A stretch of 59,971 nucleotides of DNA from Mitsuokella jalaludinii DSM 13811 (GTDB lineage Bacteria > Bacillota > Negativicutes > Selenomonadales > Selenomonadaceae). Location: the NCBI RefSeq assembly GCF_000702905.1, contig NZ_JNKR01000013.1, positions 1-59,971 on the forward strand, written 5' to 3'. The notes below the pieces were generated by a model. The model ran no database searches. It was not told the origin of the DNA and worked only from the letters and a program-made list of their open reading frames with translations. The position numbers and the translations under genes are program-made. Below are positions 57,477 through 59,971 of this stretch, piece by piece. Within the stretch, counting starts at the first letter, position 1. Every line of letters begins with the position of its first letter.

Positions 57477-58070
57477 ATGAAGATCAAGCGCGCTCTCATC
57501 AGCGTATCGAATAAACAGGGCGTCGTCGAATTCGCCCGCAAGCTCCACGAAGCAGGCGTTGAGATCGTCTCGACGGGCGGCACGATGAAGGCCATCAAAG
57601 AGGCCGGTATCCCCGTCACCTATGTCAGCGACGTCACGGGTTTCCCGGAGATCATGGATGGCCGCGTCAAGACCCTGAATCCGTACATCCACGGCGGCAT
57701 CTTGGCCGTCCGCGACAATCCCGAGCACGTCCGCGAGATGGAGGAGCATCATATCACGGGCATCGACCTCGTCGCCGTCAACCTCTATCCGTTCAAAGAG
57801 ACGATTGCCAAGCCGAACGTCACGCTCGCTGAGGCCATCGAGAACATCGACATCGGCGGCCCGGCCATGGTCCGCGCTGCAGCCAAGAACTTCAAGTTCG
57901 TCACGATCATCACGAACCCGGCCCGCTACGATGCCATTGCCGAGCAGGTCGCGAAGAACGGCTGCGTCGACGACCGCACGCGCATGGAGCTCGCACAGGA
58001 GGCCTTTGCCCATACGGCCGCTTACGACACGATGATCAAGGATTATCTCGCCGAGCAGCTCAAGAAATAA
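57477..58070 (+). CDS. purH: IMP cyclohydrolase domain protein (PurH N-terminal domain only)
   Basis: The 197-residue protein covers only the MGS-like IMP cyclohydrolase part of Pur[41 protein letters not shown] and [20 protein letters not shown] followed by AVNLYPF and [17 protein letters not shown]. Ordinary bacterial PurH is about 510 residues with a C-terminal AICAR transformylase. Here a stop codon and a terminator follow at once, and no transformylase sequence is seen before purD. It should catalyse FAICAR to IMP. Formylation of AICAR must then be done by another protein. AAAGAGG precedes the ATG. Confidence 0.93.
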   Translation: MKIKRALISVSNKQGVVEFARKLHEAGVEIVSTGGTMKAIKEAGIPVTYVSDVTGFPEIMDGRVKTLNPYIHGGILAVRDNPEHVREMEEHHITGIDLVAVNLYPFKETIAKPNVTLAEAIENIDIGGPAMVRAAAKNFKFVTIITNPARYDAIAEQVAKNGCVDDRTRMELAQEAFAHTAAYDTMIKDYLAEQLKK

Positions 58071-58076
58071 GGATAC

Positions 58077-58125
58077 GAGCCTTCCCCTGCGGGCGTTTCT
58101 ATGCCTGCGGGAGAAGGCTGTTTTG
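58077..58125 (+). terminator. Hairpin terminator between purH' and purD
   Basis: AGCCTTCCCCTGCGGGC pairs with GCCTGCGGGAGAAGGCT with one mismatch and G-U pairs, followed by GTTTTG. The T run is short, so partial readthrough into purD is likely. Confidence 0.65.
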
Positions 58126-58153
58126 TGATTTACGTGATATTGGAGGAACTACC

Positions 58154-59437
58154 ATGAACATCTTAGTGATCGGTTCCGGTGGCCGCGAGCACACGCTGGC
58201 CTGGAAACTCGCGCAGTCGCCGAAGGCCACGAAGCTCTACGCTGTGCCGGGCAATCCAGGCATGGCTGATGTCGCCGAGTGCATCGGAGACGTCGACATC
58301 TGCGACAACGAAGCCCTCGTCAAGCTCGCCGAGGAGAAGGCCATCGACCTCGTCGTCGTCGGCCCGGAAGTCCCGCTGACGAACGGCGTTGTCGACGCCA
58401 TGAACAAAGCCGGCATCAAGGCCTTCGGCCCACGCAAGTCGGCTGCCGAGATCGAGGGCTCCAAGTCCTTCTCCAAGAACCTCATGAAGAAGTACGGCAT
58501 CCCGACAGCCAAGTACGAAGTCTTCACCGATGCCGAAGCAGCCCGCGACTACATCAAGAAGGAGGGCGCCCCAATCGTCATCAAGGCCGACGGCCTTGCC
58601 GCCGGCAAGGGCGTCATCGTCGCCATGACACTCGACGAGGCACTCGATGCCGTCCACGAGATCATGGATGACGCCGCCTTCGGCAAGGCAGGCAGCCGCG
58701 TCGTCATCGAGGAGTTCATGGACGGTGAGGAAGCCTCCCTCTTAGCCTTCACCGACGGCAAGACCATCTGCCCGATGGTCAGTTCCCAGGACCACAAGCG
58801 CGCCTACGACGGCGACAAAGGCCCCAACACCGGCGGCATGGGCACCTATGCACCGGCACCGGTCATGACCGACGAGATGGTGAAGATTGCCACCGAGCGC
58901 ATCTTGAAGCCGACCATCGCCGCTATGGCAAAAGAAGGCAGGCCCTATAAAGGCTGCCTCTACGCCGGCCTCATGATCACCAAAGAAGGTCCGAAAGTCG
59001 TCGAGTTCAACGCCCGCTTCGGCGACCCCGAGACGCAGGTCGTCCTGCCGCTCCTCAAGAGCGATCTCGTCGACATCATGCTCGCCTGCGCCGACGGCAC
59101 CCTCGACGAAGAGCACATCGAATGGAGCAATGGGGCAGCAGTCTGCGTCGTCATCGCCTCCGGCGGCTACCCGAAAGCCTACAAGAAAGGCTTCCCGATT
59201 GATGGCCTTGAAAAAGCAAAAGCCCTCGGCACCCTCGTCTTCCATGCCGGCACCGCCGAGAAAGACGGCAAGATCGTGACGAGCGGCGGACGCGTTCTCG
59301 GCGTCGTCGCCACAGCCGAAGATATCCGCACTGCCGTCGACAAAGCCTATAAGGGCGTCAACGCCATCACCTTCGAAGGCGCCTTCCACCGCACGGACAT
59401 CGCCCATCGCGCCCTCGAGCGCCTGACCGATAAATAA
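58154..59437 (+). CDS. purD: Phosphoribosylamine-glycine ligase
   Basis: The 427-residue ATP-grasp enzyme makes GAR: MNILVIGSGGREHTLAWKLA, VVVGPEVPLTNGVVDAMNKA, KADGLAAGKGVIVAMT and the ATP-grasp metal site EFNARFGDPETQVVLPLL. TTGGAGG precedes the ATG. It is the last gene of the purine run and has its own strong terminator. Confidence 0.97.
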   Translation: MNILVIGSGGREHTLAWKLAQSPKATKLYAVPGNPGMADVAECIGDVDICDNEALVKLAEEKAIDLVVVGPEVPLTNGVVDAMNKAGIKAFGPRKSAAEIEGSKSFSKNLMKKYGIPTAKYEVFTDAEAARDYIKKEGAPIVIKADGLAAGKGVIVAMTLDEALDAVHEIMDDAAFGKAGSRVVIEEFMDGEEASLLAFTDGKTICPMVSSQDHKRAYDGDKGPNTGGMGTYAPAPVMTDEMVKIATERILKPTIAAMAKEGRPYKGCLYAGLMITKEGPKVVEFNARFGDPETQVVLPLLKSDLVDIMLACADGTLDEEHIEWSNGAAVCVVIASGGYPKAYKKGFPIDGLEKAKALGTLVFHAGTAEKDGKIVTSGGRVLGVVATAEDIRTAVDKAYKGVNAITFEGAFHRTDIAHRALERLTDK

Positions 59438-59456
59438 GACAATTTATCCCACTGGT

Positions 59457-59489
59457 AAAAAGACACGGCCCATATGCCGTGTCTTTTTT
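59457..59489 (+). terminator. Rho-independent terminator after purD
   Basis: AAAAAGACACGGC (59457-59469) pairs with GCCGTGTCTTTTT (59476-59488) around CCATAT, with the tail to 59489. Confidence 0.92.
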
Positions 59490-59574
59490 ATTGGTCTTCC
59501 ATATCTGAAAAAGTGAGTGCGAGCGAAGCAAAGCACGCCCTAGAACATCGAGGAAAGGGCAGTACCTAGGAAAG

Positions 59575-59620
59575 AGGTGGGGAATTTTGCCTGCAGAAGT
59601 GCTTGCCCGTATGGTTGGCC
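59575..59620 (+). repeat. Structured element fragment D' (5' part)
   Basis: GGTGGGGAATTTTGCCTGCA, AGTGCTTGCCCGTATGGT and TGGCCGG repeat the 5' portion of the family just before full copy D, so this is a partial tandem duplication or an older truncated insertion. Confidence 0.6.
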
Positions 59621-59638
59621 GGTAGGCAGTAGCTAGGG

Positions 59639-59816
59639 AAGGGGGATGGTTTTCGCCTGCAGAAGCGGAGTGATTGCCCGTAGGGCTGGCCGACAGAGAT
59701 GCTTGCTAGGTAATGCGATGTCAGAACGCCGCGTCAGGCGGCGAAGTCACTTAGAAAAAAAAGCAAAGTCGAGGAGGCCATTTAACGGAGCGCCGAAGCC
59801 GAAAATCATCCCCCTT
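59639..59816 (+). repeat. Structured element, copy D (full length)
   Basis: This copy has 178 nt in plus orientation. AAGGGGGATGGTTTTCG pairs with CGAAAATCATCCCCCTT over 17 bp with one G-U, the best outer stem in the family and different in sequence from copies A and B. Internal blocks are GCCTGCAGAAGCG, TTGCCCGTAGGGCTGGCC, CGCCGCGTCAGGCGGCG and GGCCATTTAACGGAGCGCCG followed by AAGCCG. It occupies most of the gap between the purD terminator and the tRNA terminator. Confidence 0.78.
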
Positions 59817-59849
59817 CCCCTTATGAGATGTCAACCAGCCTCACGCACG

Positions 59850-59877
59850 AAAAAAGCCGCCAGCAAAAGCTGACGAC
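59850..59877 (-). terminator. Terminator of the tRNA-Pro gene
   Basis: On the minus strand GTCGTCAGC pairs with GCTGGCGGC (G-U pairs) around TTTT, followed by six T. It lies 12 bases beyond the tRNA 3' end. Confidence 0.85.
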
Positions 59878-59889
59878 TTGAACATTCAA

Positions 59890-59966
59890 TGGTCGGGATG
59901 ACAGGATTCGAACCTGCGGCCTCATCGTCCCGAACGATGCGCGCTACCAAACTGTGCCACATCCCG
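59890..59966 (-). tRNA. tRNA-Pro (anticodon CGG)
   Basis: Read on the minus strand, CGGGATG pairs with CATCCCG as acceptor stem, followed by A and an encoded CCA (59892-59890). The D arm is GCACAGTTTGGTAGCGC, the anticodon arm CATCG-TTCGGGA-CGATG gives anticodon CGG, and the T arm is GCAGG-TTCGAAT-CCTGT. All arms pair, so it reads CCG proline codons. Confidence 0.93.
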
Positions 59967-59971
59967 TAGTC

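Noticed and set aside
59646-59873. 75-codon open frame between purD and tRNA-Pro
   Set aside because: It is the translation of structured element copy D and has no start signal of its own.

Overview
The window reads as a chromosomal segment of a moderately GC-rich member of the Negativicutes (Selenomonadales), most likely Mitsuokella or a near relative. That placement is inference. It rests on a Firmicutes-style S10-spc-alpha gene order, a zinc-type S14, frequent TTG/GTG starts behind AGGAGG sites, a single-chain 1422-residue 2-hydroxyacyl-CoA dehydratase/activase protein, and codon preference. No gene was compared with a database.

Positions 1-11,240 are an accessory redox and detoxification block. 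It holds a 5'-truncated carboxymuconolactone decarboxylase/cupin gene at an AT-rich junction, an iron-type alcohol dehydrogenase, two LysR regulators, an exported alpha/beta hydrolase, a cyclophilin-like lipoprotein, an MFS efflux pump, a flavin reductase, an aldo/keto reductase, and a DUF4405-like haem/membrane protein with a small membrane partner. Two flavodoxin-fold proteins carry nearly the same Tat-type lipoprotein leader. I read this as an envelope electron-transfer unit of unknown substrate. Positions 11,238-21,843 hold a Tat-exported phosphoesterase, a Memo-AMMECR1 fusion with its radical SAM partner, a TVP38-type membrane protein, an AzgA-like purine permease, a glucosaminidase, an ABC-F ATPase, an ABC1/UbiB-type kinase and AroH-type chorismate mutase. 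Transketolase follows.

Positions 24,176-43,609 are the translation core: ybxF-rpsL-rpsG-fusA-tuf, then rpsJ through secY-adk, infA-rpmJ-rpsM-rpsK-rpsD-rpoA-rplQ. It is bounded by a clear sigma-A promoter and a strong terminator. The ECF transporter core (ecfA1-ecfA2-ecfT) and truA follow, then the giant activase/dehydratase gene.

Positions 52,454-59,437 are the purine pathway purC-purE-purF-purM-purN-purH'-purD. purC and purE each have a near-consensus promoter with a related upstream motif. The purH gene encodes only the IMP cyclohydrolase domain. The window ends in a minus-strand tRNA-Pro(CGG).

The most interesting signal is noncoding. A family of about 175-nt elements lies at 51,692-52,332, 57,256-57,438 and 59,575-59,816. 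Four full-length copies and several fragments share fixed sequence blocks. In three of the four full copies the 12-17 bp outer stem is kept by compensatory changes, and G-U pairs favour one strand as the RNA. This suggests a dispersed structured RNA or a miniature mobile element, and I could not match it to a named family.
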